This document shows, piece by piece, positions 63,640-64,000 of a stretch of DNA of 64,000 bases. Position 1 is the first letter of the stretch. Each line of letters opens with the position of its first letter. The notes below the pieces were generated by a model, which did not search any database, was not told the DNA's origin, and worked only from the letters and a program-made list of their open reading frames with translations. The position numbers were made by a program, and so were the translations under genes. Source of the DNA: Plasmodium coatneyi (taxonomy: Eukaryota; Apicomplexa; Aconoidasida; Haemosporida; Plasmodiidae); assembly GCF_001680005.1 (NCBI RefSeq), contig NC_033562.1:124001-188000 (forward strand). Direction: 5' to 3'.

Positions 63640-64000
63640 CTATACGGTTCCCCTTATCTCCGTCTGTGCATTGTTCTCCTCAGGTTCGACAATTTCAAAC
63701 ATGTGCTTCAACTTTTTGATGATCAGGTAAAAGTCATTTATTACTTCTTCCGGAATTTTTGGAACGAAGGAGAGGTTTATAAAAATGTTTGAGGGTCCAT
63801 CTTTACTTGGAGGGGACCCATCGTTAATGTTAAGGTTTACACACTTGTTGTCACCACGATTGATATGCTCCTCTTTTTCGTTATACGTGACCTTAATGTC
63901 GTATTCTTTATTATTTCCCTTTTGCATGTCTTTACATTTTGCGGAGGGTTCCTCTCCTGGGAGGGTAATACATGGTTTTGGGGAGAAGAACCTTATAAAC
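63640..64000 (-). CDS. C-terminal part of an unidentified protein, truncated by the window edge
   Basis: The frame is open from the window end (64000) to the stop at 63640-63642, giving at least 119 residues. The visible part reads FFSPKPCITLPGEEPSAKCK, then a polar Asn/Lys-rich stretch, and ends SNIFINLSFVPKIPEEVIND, FYLIIKKLKHMFEIVE and an acidic tail. A strand-helix arrangement is suggested but no family recognised. The internal ATG at 63927 could be mistaken for a start, but coding continues upstream, so this is most likely a 3' exon or the end of a single-exon gene. Confidence 0.6.
   Translation of the reverse strand, partial: FIRFFSPKPCITLPGEEPSAKCKDMQKGNNKEYDIKVTYNEKEEHINRGDNKCVNLNINDGSPPSKDGPSNIFINLSFVPKIPEEVINDFYLIIKKLKHMFEIVEPEENNAQTEIRGTV

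Overview
This window is nuclear DNA of a malaria parasite. The evidence is the protein content (Plasmodium-type profilin, M18 aspartyl aminopeptidase, a bS6 protein with an apicoplast-style leader, asparagine/lysine-rich and low-complexity insertions) and the gene structure (short introns with GT..AG borders, homopolymer A/T runs of about 29-32 bases between genes). Base composition is far less AT-rich than P. falciparum, which fits the P. vivax / P. cynomolgi / P. knowlesi group. From memory, the order MPP-beta ... importin-alpha re-exporter ... DHHC ... M18AAP, profilin, MAM3 ... proteasome beta matches a P. falciparum chromosome 9 block. That is recollection, not a search. No subtelomeric multigene family (pir, var-like) and no mobile element is visible, so this is a chromosome-internal housekeeping region.

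Layout: 214-10280 holds MPP-beta (+), a GCP3-like gamma-tubulin complex protein (+), a two-TM membrane protein (-) and a PIG-X/PBN1-like GPI mannosyltransferase subunit (-). 11199-18142 holds eight-exon SGT1 (+), a four-exon membrane protein (-) and CstF-64 (-). 19471-30174 holds a small protein (+), exportin-2/CSE1 (+), a large helical protein (+) and organellar ribosomal protein S6 (+). 30688-37423 holds a DHHC palmitoyltransferase (+), an RF1-type release factor starting 4 bp later (+) and M18AAP (+). 37928-47226 holds profilin (-, four exons), a CNNM/MAM3 transporter-like protein (+, with a one-base frame break in a 19-A run) and a five-exon, 95-residue membrane protein (-). 48901-56601 holds an AK8-like adenylate kinase homologue (+), proteasome beta-1 (+), a PIH1-domain protein (-) and a CFAP299 homologue (-). 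59309-64000 holds a membrane protein (+), a UBA/coiled-coil/PUB protein (-) and the 3' end of another gene (-).

Most multi-exon models were assembled by hand by joining exons whose phases match and whose junctions restore a continuous family sequence. Where a start codon or exon is uncertain this is stated.

Functional themes are organelle biogenesis (MPP-beta, S6, RF1), microtubule and axoneme biology (GCP3, AK8-like, PIH1, CFAP299), protein quality control (SGT1, UBA/PUB protein, proteasome), and nuclear transport or mRNA 3' processing (CSE1, CstF-64). I see no gene cluster that amounts to a new defence or metabolic system. The least explained signals are four near-perfect or perfect inverted repeats in non-coding DNA (39420-39503, 40754-40785, 49460-49525, 51147-51173), two of them pairing a long poly-A arm with a poly-T arm, and several sequence departures in key motifs (RF1 recognition loop, AK-like P-loop).
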